Below are positions 46,528 through 55,114 of a stretch of DNA of 64,000 nucleotides, one piece after another (within the stretch, counting starts at the first letter, position 1; the number at the start of each line of letters is the position of its first letter). Source of the DNA: Colwellia piezophila ATCC BAA-637. GTDB lineage: Bacteria; Pseudomonadota; Gammaproteobacteria; Enterobacterales; Alteromonadaceae. The translations under genes were made by a program, and so were the position numbers. Below the pieces are notes generated by a model. The model did not search any database. It saw only the letters and a program-made list of their open reading frames with translations, and was not told where the DNA came from. The stretch lies in assembly GCF_000378625.1 (NCBI RefSeq), contig NZ_KB905160.1, positions 473,619 to 537,618 on the forward strand. The letters are read 5' to 3'.

Positions 46528-47980
46528 TAACAGGATTTTCCTTTCTGCTTATTTTTGATGTGGCGGCTTGGTTGCTACTTACTTGCTCGATTGGAGAAAA
46601 GTCACCGTGGCTTAACTCTCGGTATAATAAAACTCGGTTAATCATTACTCTCTTATTCGCCTCGATGAATTGCCTTTCTAGTGACAAGATACTTTCCTGA
46701 GCTTTGAGCAGGTTCAAATAATTGGTTTTACCATTGAGGTATTTTATTGTGGTCAACCTCTCAGTTCGTTCAGCCAAATCTAGTTGTTCTTGCAAATTTT
46801 TAGTGATCTTTAATAGTTGAGTTTCATTTATCAGTACTTGATTCACACTCGCGATAGCCGTCAACCACACTTGTTGATAATCAAACAACAGCGCTTGTAA
46901 TTCCAGTTCACGCTGCTCTACCACGGATTTTCTTTCACCACTATCAAACAGCGGCATTGCCAGTGAGGCAATTAAATTACCTGACCAGTCATCAAATAAA
47001 TCAGCCACCGAATTTTTTGTTGTTGAATAATTTGCTCGTAAGGTAATTCGTGGATATTGATTTGAAATGGCCATCGCTAAATGCTCATCAGCGGCTTTTA
47101 TTTTGGCGAAGGCTTGTTCAATGTCAGGGCGGTACTTTAATACTTGTGCGGGAACACCAAGTTTAGGTAACTGTGGCAATGACGGTAGTGAATGCATAAT
47201 ATCTAACTGCTTGCTAATAAACGCCTTGGTCGGCACACTTAACCACAGCGCTAATGTTTGTTGGTAGATGTATAAGTCAGCATGATTTTTGGACTGCAAT
47301 ACTTCAATAGACTTGAGTAGTTTTTGCTGCTGCCAGATGTTTGTCACAGAAATCTTTCCCATGGCGAAACGCCTAGAAATGACCTTTAAAGCATCTTGAG
47401 TACGTTGGAATTGGTCGGCCAATACTCGCTGCTTTTCTTGCTCAGACATCAAACCTAGCCAGGCATTGCTAATACTGCCGGCAACTAAAGTGGCTCGGGC
47501 GCGGTATAAAGCCAGTTGTTCTTGGTGATTCCAATAGGCTTTATTTTCGTTGGCGGCAATGCCACCCCACAAATCTAATTCCCAGCTAGAGCTCAGGCCA
47601 AATGAAGCACTATTCACCTCGCCAAAGTCATCAAACTTAGATGAAACATTGGAGGTTAGATTAAGGCTAGGGTAAAGATCTGCACTGGCAATTTTTGCAT
47701 TGATAGCACTGCTTTTTAATCTTAACTCTTTTGCTTTTAACGATAAGTTATCTTGCAGTCCTTGGCTAACTAATTGAGATAATTCTTCATTGTCAAAACT
47801 ATGCCACCAGTCTCTATCCAGCTTGCTGTTGCCTTCTTCGATAAATGACGTTGCCTGTGCAACATTATCAATAACAACATTGTTATTTTGAGCACAGCCA
47901 AACAACAGCATCACTGATAGAAAAGCAGGAACAAAAATCGAAAATAAAGCTCGAAGGAAAACAGGCAAGGTAATTTTCAT
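46520..47980 (-). CDS. Outer-membrane efflux lipoprotein (NodT/TolC-like)
   Basis: 486 residues. Lipobox LFGC with Cys29. Two repeated helical halves, with SSWELDLWGGI and TLWLSVP-type blocks and the proline-rich VLKYRPDIEQAFAKIKAAD segment typical of NodT-type outer-membrane factors. First gene of the tripartite RND operon; it overlaps the adaptor start by 8 bases. About 825 bases upstream are gene-free except for a sulfatase relic and a terminator. Confidence 0.92.
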   Translation of the reverse strand: MKITLPVFLRALFSIFVPAFLSVMLLFGCAQNNNVVIDNVAQATSFIEEGNSKLDRDWWHSFDNEELSQLVSQGLQDNLSLKAKELRLKSSAINAKIASADLYPSLNLTSNVSSKFDDFGEVNSASFGLSSSWELDLWGGIAANENKAYWNHQEQLALYRARATLVAGSISNAWLGLMSEQEKQRVLADQFQRTQDALKVISRRFAMGKISVTNIWQQQKLLKSIEVLQSKNHADLYIYQQTLALWLSVPTKAFISKQLDIMHSLPSLPQLPKLGVPAQVLKYRPDIEQAFAKIKAADEHLAMAISNQYPRITLRANYSTTKNSVADLFDDWSGNLIASLAMPLFDSGERKSVVEQRELELQALLFDYQQVWLTAIASVNQVLINETQLLKITKNLQEQLDLAERTERLTTIKYLNGKTNYLNLLKAQESILSLERQFIEANKRVMINRVLLYRELSHGDFSPIEQVSSNQAATSKISRKENPVNA

Positions 47981-48390
47981 AAAACACTAGTACTACTTAA
48001 TATTCGAAGGTTTAGAGGTAAGGATTGTCGGTCATTTGGAAAAATTGAGTATCTTTATATTTAAAAGTAATCGAATTAAAGTCGTACAACAACTTAGTTT
48101 ACAGTTCTTTACAATAAGCAGCATGTAGACAAAATAAGGCACTATAAGTTAAGCGGGCACGGCTAATATATTTTGAGCTCTTATCATGTATGACTTGAGG
48201 TAATATAGTCTTTAAAAATCGGCTGTATCCTTAACTTCTTTCGCATCGCGGTGACGACTACACCCCAGAGCACTATCGGGTTATGCATAAGTTAAGCTCT
48301 CTGGACTATCCACGCTGAAATAACAAAATGTCGGGAAAAAGTCCTATGAAATGGGGAAGAGGGCGATATTGCTATTAAATAGTATTGTCA

Positions 48391-48645
48391 CTAAGCAAGC
48401 TTATAAGGAGATAAACAATACGCCGTGAATTGCGGGTCTGACCAAACATTTTCAATGCGAATGCCCTGATTTGCTAATTCATCAATATTAGGGGCTTTAA
48501 TATCTTCTGCGGCGTAAGCACTTATCCATTCCTTGCCTAAATCATCAGCGAGAATAAAGAGTATGTTGGGTTTGTTTACTTCACTGTTAATTACTGAAAG
48601 TTTTTGGTTAAAAGGCGTAAACGTTACTTTTTCAACAGCTAAGTA
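48391..48645 (-). pseudogene. N-terminal sulfatase relic, broken at the formylglycine motif
   Basis: 85 codons open on the minus strand without a start codon. The translation contains NKPNILFILADDLGKEWISAY, then APNIDELANQGIRIENVWSDPQF, aligning with the sulfatase at 21392-22849 (PNILFILLDDIGKEWISAY...PNIDALAKSGMRFDNSYANPQC). Exactly where CTPTR should follow, the sequence reads FTAYCLSPYKLA and stops. The rest of the sulfatase domain is gone. It lies between the RND operon and the catabolic operon, marking a past deletion or insertion there. Confidence 0.75.
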
Positions 48646-48738
48646 TTACTGATTTTTAACTTGTTTTAAGGTGAGTAACAAAGACTTTTAACTAATGAGA
48701 TGTGGGGGCAGTCGGATAAAACCGAGTATATGGAGGGT

Positions 48739-48772
48739 AAATAAAAGAGGGAAGTGTAGGTACTTCCCTCTT
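48739..48772 (-). terminator. Rho-independent terminator of the catabolic operon
   Basis: AAGAGGGAAGT (48745-48755) pairs with ACTTCCCTCTT (48762-48772); on the minus strand a TTTTATTT run follows. It is placed right after the last gene (stop at 48807). Confidence 0.9.
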
Positions 48773-48806
48773 AAATCAGCATGAAAAGAATAGCTCTCGT
48801 TAACGT

Positions 48807-49160
48807 TTATGGCTGCTCAGTAAGCTTGAAGATTTCTTCCATGGCTAACCATTTCTCACCCTCTTTTGCCCAAGGCAGCGCTTGTTGAAATTGCCACATT
48901 AACGTTTCCCATCGTTGTACTTCGGGACAATCTGCATCGGCTTTAGCTTTCGCTGCGCCGTCAAATGAATCATCAACATCCATAATCATAAATAAACGGT
49001 TATTAATTAAATAAATTTCCATTTCGACTATGCCAGCATCACGAATATTTTTAGCTACTGCGGGGAAACCATTACCTGGTTGGTGATATTCTTTATATTT
49101 TTTGATTAACTCAGGATTATCTTTTAAATCTGTCGCTAAACAATGGCGTGTTGTTTTCAT
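48807..49160 (-). CDS. Sugar mutarotase, RhaM family (L-fucose/L-rhamnose/L-galactose type)
   Basis: 117 residues, close to the ~105 of enteric L-rhamnose mutarotase. The family pattern is present: KYKEYHQPGNGFPAVAKNIRDAG with Tyr22/Tyr25/His26, MEIYLINNRLFMIMDVDDSFDGA, then WETLMWQFQQALP and W-AMEEIFKL. Mutarotases of this family interconvert anomers of 6-deoxy-L-sugars and related sugars after release by glycosidases. AAGGAAA precedes the ATG. Last gene of the operon, about 190 bases from the KDG kinase with a repeat element between. The operon content makes L-galactose or L-fucose the likely substrate, by inference. Confidence 0.85.
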   Translation of the reverse strand: MKTTRHCLATDLKDNPELIKKYKEYHQPGNGFPAVAKNIRDAGIVEMEIYLINNRLFMIMDVDDSFDGAAKAKADADCPEVQRWETLMWQFQQALPWAKEGEKWLAMEEIFKLTEQP

Positions 49161-49208
49161 AATTTTTCCTTAGTGAAGCTGTCTTTTTAGAGCAATAACA
49201 ACGGCAGT

Positions 49209-49345
49209 TGTCATCTTCGAACCCTCTAGTTGTCATCTTCGAAGTCTCCTGTCGAAGATCCATGTTCTAAAAGACTCGAAATATAAGCCGTAAAACTGGA
49301 TTCTCGATCAGATAACTCGAGAATGACGAATCGACATACCTAGTT
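49209..49345. repeat. Dispersed repeat related to family A plus a palindromic word
   Basis: GTCATCTTCGAA occurs twice and CGAAGATCCATG once, as in family A. CTCGATCAGATAACTCGAGAATGACGAAT repeats, with one change, the words at 41420-41446. It lies inside the operon between kinase and mutarotase genes. Confidence 0.6.
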
Positions 49346-49351
49346 GTTAAC

Positions 49352-50365
49352 CTACATTGGATAGTCTAATAATTGCTGGGCAAATACCGATCCATCAACA
49401 ATGGCGCCTTTATGTTGAATAATACATGCAGATACTTTAGCGGCAAATTTGGCTGACTGCTCGGCAGATCTTCCTATTAACCTGGCGCTAAGGTAAGCAC
49501 CATTAAAAGCATCACCTGCTGAAGTGGTATCAACAACGTTATTTACTGGTTCGACATCAATATAGCTGCGGATACCATCAACACTCAATAACATGCCTTG
49601 AGAGCCATTTTTAATAATGATTTCACTAATAGAAAACTGCTCTAGAAAACCGGCAACGTCTTCAGCATTTTTGGCATTGTACAACACCATATGATCATCG
49701 ACACCGGGTAGGGCGATATCGGCTAATTCAAATGCTGCAGCGTAAGCGGCTCTGGTTTCATTGAGCGTACCCCATAACATTGGACGATAGTTCGGATCAA
49801 AGATAATTTTAGTGCCTGTTGCTTTAAGTTTGAAGATAAAGCGCCATAACTTCTGTCTATCACCTTGTGACAAGATAGCAATAGAAATACCGGAAAAGAA
49901 GAAACTATCAACATTTTCAAGGGCAGGGTTATCTAAATCATCACTGAGAAACCTAACCACTTGTTTAGCTGCAGAAGTTTCACGCCAATAGCTAAAGCTA
50001 CGTTCGCCTTCGTCATCCACATTGATAAGGTACAAACCCATTTGTGCACTAGACGATTGATACACTAAGCTGCTATCAAGGGACTCTTTTTCCATCATAG
50101 CGAGCATTTCTTTGCTATTTTCATCATTGCCAATAGCGGTTAAAAATTTAACATTGGCTTGCTCTTTAACGCAACGCTTGATGTAAATACCAGTATTAAA
50201 GACATCCCCAGCAAAGCTCTTTTTATAGAGATTGCGTTCATTTGAGCCTTCACCTGTACCGTCGTCTGAGCTGTTACCTGCACTGCCGCTAGTACGACCG
50301 AATTCGACCATGCATTCGCCCATTACGACGATATTGCTCGGGACTTTTTTTATACTCGTATTCAT
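49352..50365 (-). CDS. kdgK: 2-keto-3-deoxygluconate kinase (PfkB family)
   Basis: 337 residues from the ATG at 50365, which overlaps the stop of the aldolase gene as ATGA and has GGA upstream; a GTG two codons earlier is less likely. PfkB features: GECMVEFGR at the start, FAGDVFNTGIYI, and DTTSAGDAFNGAY near the C-terminus with the catalytic Asp. It phosphorylates the 6-hydroxyl of 2-keto-3-deoxy-D-gluconate to KDPG, handed to the adjacent aldolase. A short Gly/Ser/Asp-rich stretch (GSAGNSSDDGTGEGSNE) near the start is unusual. A 6-deoxy sugar acid could not be its substrate, which matters for assigning the pathway. Confidence 0.9.
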   Translation of the reverse strand: MNTSIKKVPSNIVVMGECMVEFGRTSGSAGNSSDDGTGEGSNERNLYKKSFAGDVFNTGIYIKRCVKEQANVKFLTAIGNDENSKEMLAMMEKESLDSSLVYQSSSAQMGLYLINVDDEGERSFSYWRETSAAKQVVRFLSDDLDNPALENVDSFFFSGISIAILSQGDRQKLWRFIFKLKATGTKIIFDPNYRPMLWGTLNETRAAYAAAFELADIALPGVDDHMVLYNAKNAEDVAGFLEQFSISEIIIKNGSQGMLLSVDGIRSYIDVEPVNNVVDTTSAGDAFNGAYLSARLIGRSAEQSAKFAAKVSACIIQHKGAIVDGSVFAQQLLDYPM

Positions 50366-51012
50366 GCGCACTTGTCCAAGTCTTTGATTGCATCAATAGC
50401 TTGTTTGCTTAAAAGTGTGATAGCGTCCCAATCTTTGTTAGCAATAAGATCTTTAGGTACCATCCAAGAGCCGCCTACAGCAAAAATACTGTCATTGGCA
50501 AAGTACTCAGCCATATTGTTAAGGCTTACACCGCCAGTTGGGCAAAATTTCACTTGAGAAAAAACAGTCGATAATGCCTTAATGGTTTTTGCGCCACCGT
50601 ATTGCGCAGCGGGGAAAAACTTAACTTCTGTAATGCCAAGCTCTAATGCTTGAGTGATTTCAGAAGGTGATACCACACCGGGTAACATAGGCAAACCAGT
50701 ATTGATCATTGCCGTAGCTAAGGTTTTAGTAAACGAAGGGCTTACTAAAAACTGAGCTCCAGCAGCAACAGAATCTGTTACTTGTTGTGGTGTGGTTAAG
50801 GTACCAACACCAACGGTCATTTCAGGTACTTGTTCGCTAACCGCTTTAATACAATCAAGAGCGACTGGTGAGCGTAAAACGATTTCAGCACAGGTGATAC
50901 CACCTTTGTACAAAGCACGACTAACATTAACAGCGTCTTCAACACTTTCCATGTGTAATACCGGTAGAATAGGGCTGTTTTTAACTAATGCTGCAAAACT
51001 TGGATTTAACAT
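50362..51012 (-). CDS. eda: KDPG/KHG aldolase
   Basis: 216 residues, standard length. GGAGGAATT precedes the ATG. Catalytic Glu43 lies in CAEIVLRSP and the Schiff-base Lys131 in EVKFFPA; GVGTLTTPQQV and CPTGGVSLNN complete the barrel signature. It cleaves KDPG to pyruvate and glyceraldehyde 3-phosphate. It overlaps the reductase gene by 7 bases and the kinase gene by 4, so translation is coupled. Confidence 0.94.
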   Translation of the reverse strand: MLNPSFAALVKNSPILPVLHMESVEDAVNVSRALYKGGITCAEIVLRSPVALDCIKAVSEQVPEMTVGVGTLTTPQQVTDSVAAGAQFLVSPSFTKTLATAMINTGLPMLPGVVSPSEITQALELGITEVKFFPAAQYGGAKTIKALSTVFSQVKFCPTGGVSLNNMAEYFANDSIFAVGGSWMVPKDLIANKDWDAITLLSKQAIDAIKDLDKCA

Positions 51013-52520
51013 AATTCCTCCACAATGGTGTTGATTTGACGAGTTTCACCAATGCGCAAGGCAGATAAACTGTCAGCAAGTTGTCTTTTCAAAGCGGCAT
51101 TATTTTTTAAATCTTGGCCGAAAACTGATTCAATACTTAAGAAGGCGGCAACCACCTCGCTGCTGTCATCACTAAGCAATGCAGGCATGTTGGAAAAATC
51201 GCTAGCAAGTGGGTCAACAATTTCTCTGTTGTCTTTTAAAGCACGACAAATAAACTCGAACCAACAAGCAAGTGATAAAGATAGCAGTTTAGTCGAGCGA
51301 CCTAAGGCCAAATTATCTTCTATGATTGGCAATATACGCATTTGTACTTTTTGCGAGCCATCCCAAGCAATTTGAGCTAATAAATGGCGAATTTCAGGGT
51401 TTAAAAATCGCCCTATAATTTCTTTACTGTAACTTTCTACATCAAGTTCTTTTGGCGGTACGAAAGAGCCAATGACTTCTTCATTGGCAAGTTGACAAAT
51501 AAACTGATAAAAACCATCATCACTGGTGACATCAAAAACAGTTTCAAAACCCGCAAGTGAACCCGCATAGGCTAAGGTTGAATGTAAGCAGTTTAGTAAA
51601 CGTAATTTTGCTTTTTCAAAACCTTCAACATCAGAAGTAAACACCACGCCAACTTTATCCCAAGCAGGGCGTTCGCCGTTCCAGTTATCTTCAATCACCC
51701 ATTGGGTGAACTGTTCACGTTGAATTGGCCATTCATCACGGGCACCAATAGCTTTTGAGACACTATCAACGGTGTAATCTTCCGTTTTAGGGGTGATGCT
51801 ATCTACCATGGCATTAGGGAAAGCAACGTTAACTTCAATCCAAGTAGCCAAACCTGCATCTAATTGCGTGGCGTAATCGATTACCGCTTGACGCAACTTA
51901 TCGCCATTGCCAGAAACGTTATCGCAACTTAGTACGTTAAAGGCAGCAATACCGTTAATTTTTCGTTGTCCTAAGGCTTGTGTTATATAACCAATAGCAC
52001 TGATAGGTTGACTACGATTACTTAAATCGTGAACAATATCACTGTGTTGTAAATCAAGTCGACCATCAGCACCAAGGCAGTAGCCTTTTTCAGTGATAGT
52101 TAAGGTCACTAGCTTGGTCGATGCCGCGGTTAAACGAGCCATCACCTGGGCTGGCTGCTCACTAGCAACTAATACTTCTTTAATCGAGCCAATGATTTGA
52201 TAGTTAATTTCTTTATCTAAAATGGCTAGGGTATATAAGTTATCTTGTTTAGCCAATACATCACGTGCGGTAGCGCTTCTTAATGAAACACCACAAATAC
52301 CCCAGTTACCGCCGACTAAATTCATGGCGTTTTCTGTGTATACCGCTTGATGCGCTCGATGAAATGCGCCTGGGCCTAAATGAACAATACCTATCTCGGT
52401 ATTTTCTCTGTCATATTGCGGGGTAACTATTTTAGAGCCATTAGCGACTAAGTTTTCAGCTACATTTTTTACAGTTTTGTTTGATAATTTTATACTAGAT
52501 TCTTTATTAGATAAGTTCAT
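51006..52520 (-). CDS. uxuB: Hexuronate reductase, mannitol-dehydrogenase family (UxuB/UxaB type)
   Basis: 504 residues. VHLGPGAFHRAHQAVY near the N-terminus, TITEKGYCLGADGRLDL, LSCDNVSGNG, and the catalytic KLRLLNCLHSTLAYAG (Lys...Asn..His) identify the polyol dehydrogenase family. Motif detail is closest to fructuronate reductase UxuB, which makes D-mannonate. The neighbour, however, is altronate dehydratase, which calls for tagaturonate reductase activity making D-altronate. The product therefore is best given as hexuronate reductase, with D-tagaturonate the expected substrate. Cytoplasmic, NAD(P)-dependent. The start lacks a strong ribosome site. Gap of 21 bases to the altronate dehydratase gene upstream. 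Confidence 0.85.
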   Translation of the reverse strand: MNLSNKESSIKLSNKTVKNVAENLVANGSKIVTPQYDRENTEIGIVHLGPGAFHRAHQAVYTENAMNLVGGNWGICGVSLRSATARDVLAKQDNLYTLAILDKEINYQIIGSIKEVLVASEQPAQVMARLTAASTKLVTLTITEKGYCLGADGRLDLQHSDIVHDLSNRSQPISAIGYITQALGQRKINGIAAFNVLSCDNVSGNGDKLRQAVIDYATQLDAGLATWIEVNVAFPNAMVDSITPKTEDYTVDSVSKAIGARDEWPIQREQFTQWVIEDNWNGERPAWDKVGVVFTSDVEGFEKAKLRLLNCLHSTLAYAGSLAGFETVFDVTSDDGFYQFICQLANEEVIGSFVPPKELDVESYSKEIIGRFLNPEIRHLLAQIAWDGSQKVQMRILPIIEDNLALGRSTKLLSLSLACWFEFICRALKDNREIVDPLASDFSNMPALLSDDSSEVVAAFLSIESVFGQDLKNNAALKRQLADSLSALRIGETRQINTIVEELC

Positions 52521-52541
52521 GATTATTTATCGGCTTTGCCC

Positions 52542-54056
52542 TTACAGGGTAACGCCGCCTTTCCAAATTGAAATTTCTTTAAATTGATTAAGTTCGTTTT
52601 TAGTGGCTTTACCTGAGGCTATCTCGAGTATTAAATCAAAAAATTCTTGTGTACATTCATCTTGAGTTTTATCAAGACGTAATAACTGACCGGCATCGAA
52701 ATCAATCCAATGTTTTTTACGCGTAGCTAAGCTGCTATTTGAAGAAATCTTCACTGTCGGCACTGGCACGCCTAGTGGTGTGCCTCTCCCGGTAGTAAAT
52801 AGCACCATATTGGCGCCACTTGCAGCTAAGGCAGTACAAGATACTGCATCATTGCCTGGGCCTTGCAATAAGGTTATGCCATTTTTAGCGGTGGCTTTTT
52901 CGCCATATTTGATTACATCTTGCACCGGTGCATTACCACCTTTTTGAATGGCGCCAAGTGATTTGTCTTCTAAGGTGGTTAAACCACCGGCTTTATTGCC
53001 TGGTGATGGGTTTTCATATACCGGTTGTTTGTTTTCGATGAAATATTGTTTAAAACCATTAACAAGTTTTACTATGTCGTTATAAACGCCTTCGTTAGCG
53101 GCGTTATTCATCAATACTTGCTCAGCGCCGAACATTTCCGGTGTTTCTGTTAAAATAACGGTCGCGCCATAAGCGGCCATTTTTTCACTGATACGGCCTA
53201 ATAAAGGATTAGCAGTTAAACCACTTAAACCATCAGAGCCACCACATTTCATTGCCAATGTTAGTTTCGAAACTGGGCATGCAACGCGTTTATCATTAGC
53301 CATGGTGGCTAATAATTTTTCAATATGTGCCATACCTTCGGCTTCTTCATCATCAACTTCTTGGGCGTTGAAGTAAGATATACGTTCGCTCATTTCGCTG
53401 GGTAAATCGGCAACCAGGGCAGATAATTGATTGTTTTCACAGCCTAAACCTAAAAACAAAACGGCACCGGCATTGGGGTTTGACGCCAGTGATGCTAGTA
53501 GGTTTTTGGTTTGTGCTAAGTCATCGCCTAATTGCGAGCAGCCAAAAGGGTGGGTAACCGCGAGAAAATCATCGGCTAGTTCACTAAATTGCGCTTTACA
53601 CTGGCGTACTAATGCTTGTGCTAGGCTGTTAACACAGCCAACACTGTTGATTATCCATAATTCATTACGAATACCTACTAAGCCGTTACTGCGTGGGTAG
53701 CCCATAAAGGTCGGCATATCTTCACTAGCATTAGCCAGAACATGATTCGCTGGTTGGTAAGAAAATTTATCGTCATCACTTAGCAACGTTTTTAAGTTGT
53801 GACTATGTACCCAATCACCGGCTTGAATAGCTGATGTCAGATAGCCAATTGAATAACCATATTTGATGATTTGGTCATTTTCCAGTTGATTGCTTAACGC
53901 AATTTTGTGGCCACGACCTATGTCTTCATTCAAGGTGATATCTTGATTGTTTATTGAAATAACCGAGCCTTTCGCTAAGTCCTCAAGCGCCACGGCAACA
54001 GTATCTTTACTATGGACTTGAATAAAACGTCTTACTTGTGGCTGTTCTATGCTCAT
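52542..54056 (-). CDS. uxaA: Altronate dehydratase (UxaA family)
   Basis: 504 residues, as for full-length UxaA (SAF domain plus altronate dehydratase domain). N-terminal SAF part about 1-85 (VALEDLAKGSVISINNQDI, IGRGHKIALSN), then GYPRSNGLVGIRNELWIINSVGCVN, THPFGCSQLGDD, LGLGCENNQ, MKCGGSDGLSGLTANPLLG and TTGRGTPLGVPVPTVKISSN. It dehydrates D-altronate to 2-keto-3-deoxy-D-gluconate, feeding KDG kinase two genes on. Some members of the wider family act on other sugar acids, so a related aldonate is possible. No uronate isomerase accompanies it, so entry from D-galacturonate is not supported. Confidence 0.88.
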   Translation of the reverse strand: MSIEQPQVRRFIQVHSKDTVAVALEDLAKGSVISINNQDITLNEDIGRGHKIALSNQLENDQIIKYGYSIGYLTSAIQAGDWVHSHNLKTLLSDDDKFSYQPANHVLANASEDMPTFMGYPRSNGLVGIRNELWIINSVGCVNSLAQALVRQCKAQFSELADDFLAVTHPFGCSQLGDDLAQTKNLLASLASNPNAGAVLFLGLGCENNQLSALVADLPSEMSERISYFNAQEVDDEEAEGMAHIEKLLATMANDKRVACPVSKLTLAMKCGGSDGLSGLTANPLLGRISEKMAAYGATVILTETPEMFGAEQVLMNNAANEGVYNDIVKLVNGFKQYFIENKQPVYENPSPGNKAGGLTTLEDKSLGAIQKGGNAPVQDVIKYGEKATAKNGITLLQGPGNDAVSCTALAASGANMVLFTTGRGTPLGVPVPTVKISSNSSLATRKKHWIDFDAGQLLRLDKTQDECTQEFFDLILEIASGKATKNELNQFKEISIWKGGVTL

Positions 54057-54186
54057 GATGTGTTCTCTTAACTTATTTCTTAACTTTCTAGCTTTCTAAT
54101 TTGTAGCGTTATTAGACTGGCTAAAGCATGTTGTTAAAAGCGCTACCTTCAGAGGTTAGGCTTTAAATTTGGCAATATAGTTTGAT

Positions 54187-55017
54187 CTACAACTGGTAAA
54201 ATTCTTGGGCGTTTTTCCCTAAAATTAAGTCTTTAGCGTGAGGGGAATTATTGTTGATAAAATCAAGTACTAGCGTTTTCACTTGGCTATACTCAGCTGC
54301 GACTAAACATACTGGCCAGTCAGAGCCAAACATAATTCTGTTTTGGCCGAATAAGTCCAAAACAGTTTGCATAAAGGGATGAAAGTCATCACTGTGCCAG
54401 TTAAGCCAGTCAGCTTCGGTAACCATGCCTGAGAGCTTGCAGTAACACTTTGCATTGTGAGCAAGTACCGCCATATCTTGTTGCCAGCTATTAAAGTCAT
54501 TTCTTGATTTGATGTTTGGTTTGGCAATATGGTCGATGACTACGTGTAAATTTGGTACTTGTTCGAGCATTTCTGCTGCGGCAGGTAATTGTGAGGCTAA
54601 AATTAATAAATCATAGCGGTAGCCTCTATCGGCGATCATTTTTAAGCCACGAATAAAGTCTGGGTTTTGCATGAACTTCGGATCAGCTTCCCCTTGAAGA
54701 ACATGACGAAAACCGACCAATTTTTTGTGCTTGGCAAGTTCATCTAATTGTTGTGCTAAGGTATCACTTTGTAGATCTATCCAACCAACAACGCCTTTAA
54801 TCAGTTCTGTTTGCTCAGCAAGCGTTAATAACCACAGAGTTTCTTCCATAGACTGGCGTGCTTGCACGACAATACTGGAGGAAAAGCCATTTAGGTGTAG
54901 GGCTTTCTCAAGATCTTTGATAAGAAAGTCTTTCTTCAAAACAGCCATAGAGTCATCAATCCAGTCATATTCAACGGGATCATAATTCCATAAATGGTGA
55001 TGGGCATCGATATACAT
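54187..55017 (-). CDS. Sugar-lactone hydrolase, amidohydrolase superfamily (L-fuconolactonase-like)
   Basis: 276 residues without signal peptide. Metal-binding start AHHHLW (5-10), GFRHVLQGE (102-110), VIDHIAKP (160-167), CKLSGM and GSDWPV with Asp233 match the COG3618-type lactonases. This group includes hydrolases of L-fucono-, L-galactono- and L-rhamnono-lactones. In the operon it would open the lactone formed by the first sugar dehydrogenase, giving L-galactonate (or L-fuconate). Which lactone is used cannot be seen from sequence; the adjacent L-galactonate-type dehydrogenase favours L-galactonolactone. The initial aldose dehydrogenase is not in the window. Confidence 0.83.
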   Translation of the reverse strand: MYIDAHHHLWNYDPVEYDWIDDSMAVLKKDFLIKDLEKALHLNGFSSSIVVQARQSMEETLWLLTLAEQTELIKGVVGWIDLQSDTLAQQLDELAKHKKLVGFRHVLQGEADPKFMQNPDFIRGLKMIADRGYRYDLLILASQLPAAAEMLEQVPNLHVVIDHIAKPNIKSRNDFNSWQQDMAVLAHNAKCYCKLSGMVTEADWLNWHSDDFHPFMQTVLDLFGQNRIMFGSDWPVCLVAAEYSQVKTLVLDFINNNSPHAKDLILGKNAQEFYQL

Positions 55018-55051
55018 ACAGACCTCTGAGAGCTTATTATCCGCTTAAACA

Positions 55052-55080
55052 AGTTGAGATTAATAATGTTAATCTCAACT
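55052..55080. other. 12-bp perfect hairpin between dehydrogenase and lactonase genes
   Basis: AGTTGAGATTAA pairs perfectly with TTAATCTCAACT over a five-base loop. No long T-run follows on the minus strand, so it is more likely an RNA-stability or attenuation hairpin inside the operon than a full terminator. Confidence 0.6.
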
Positions 55081-55114
55081 AATTTAAGCTAAATTCAATT
55101 AGTATTAACTAATT

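Noticed and set aside
51006..52520. Mannitol dehydrogenase proper
   Set aside because: The HLGPGAFHRAHQA and TEKGYC words and the uxaA/eda/kdgK neighbours point to hexuronate reductase.
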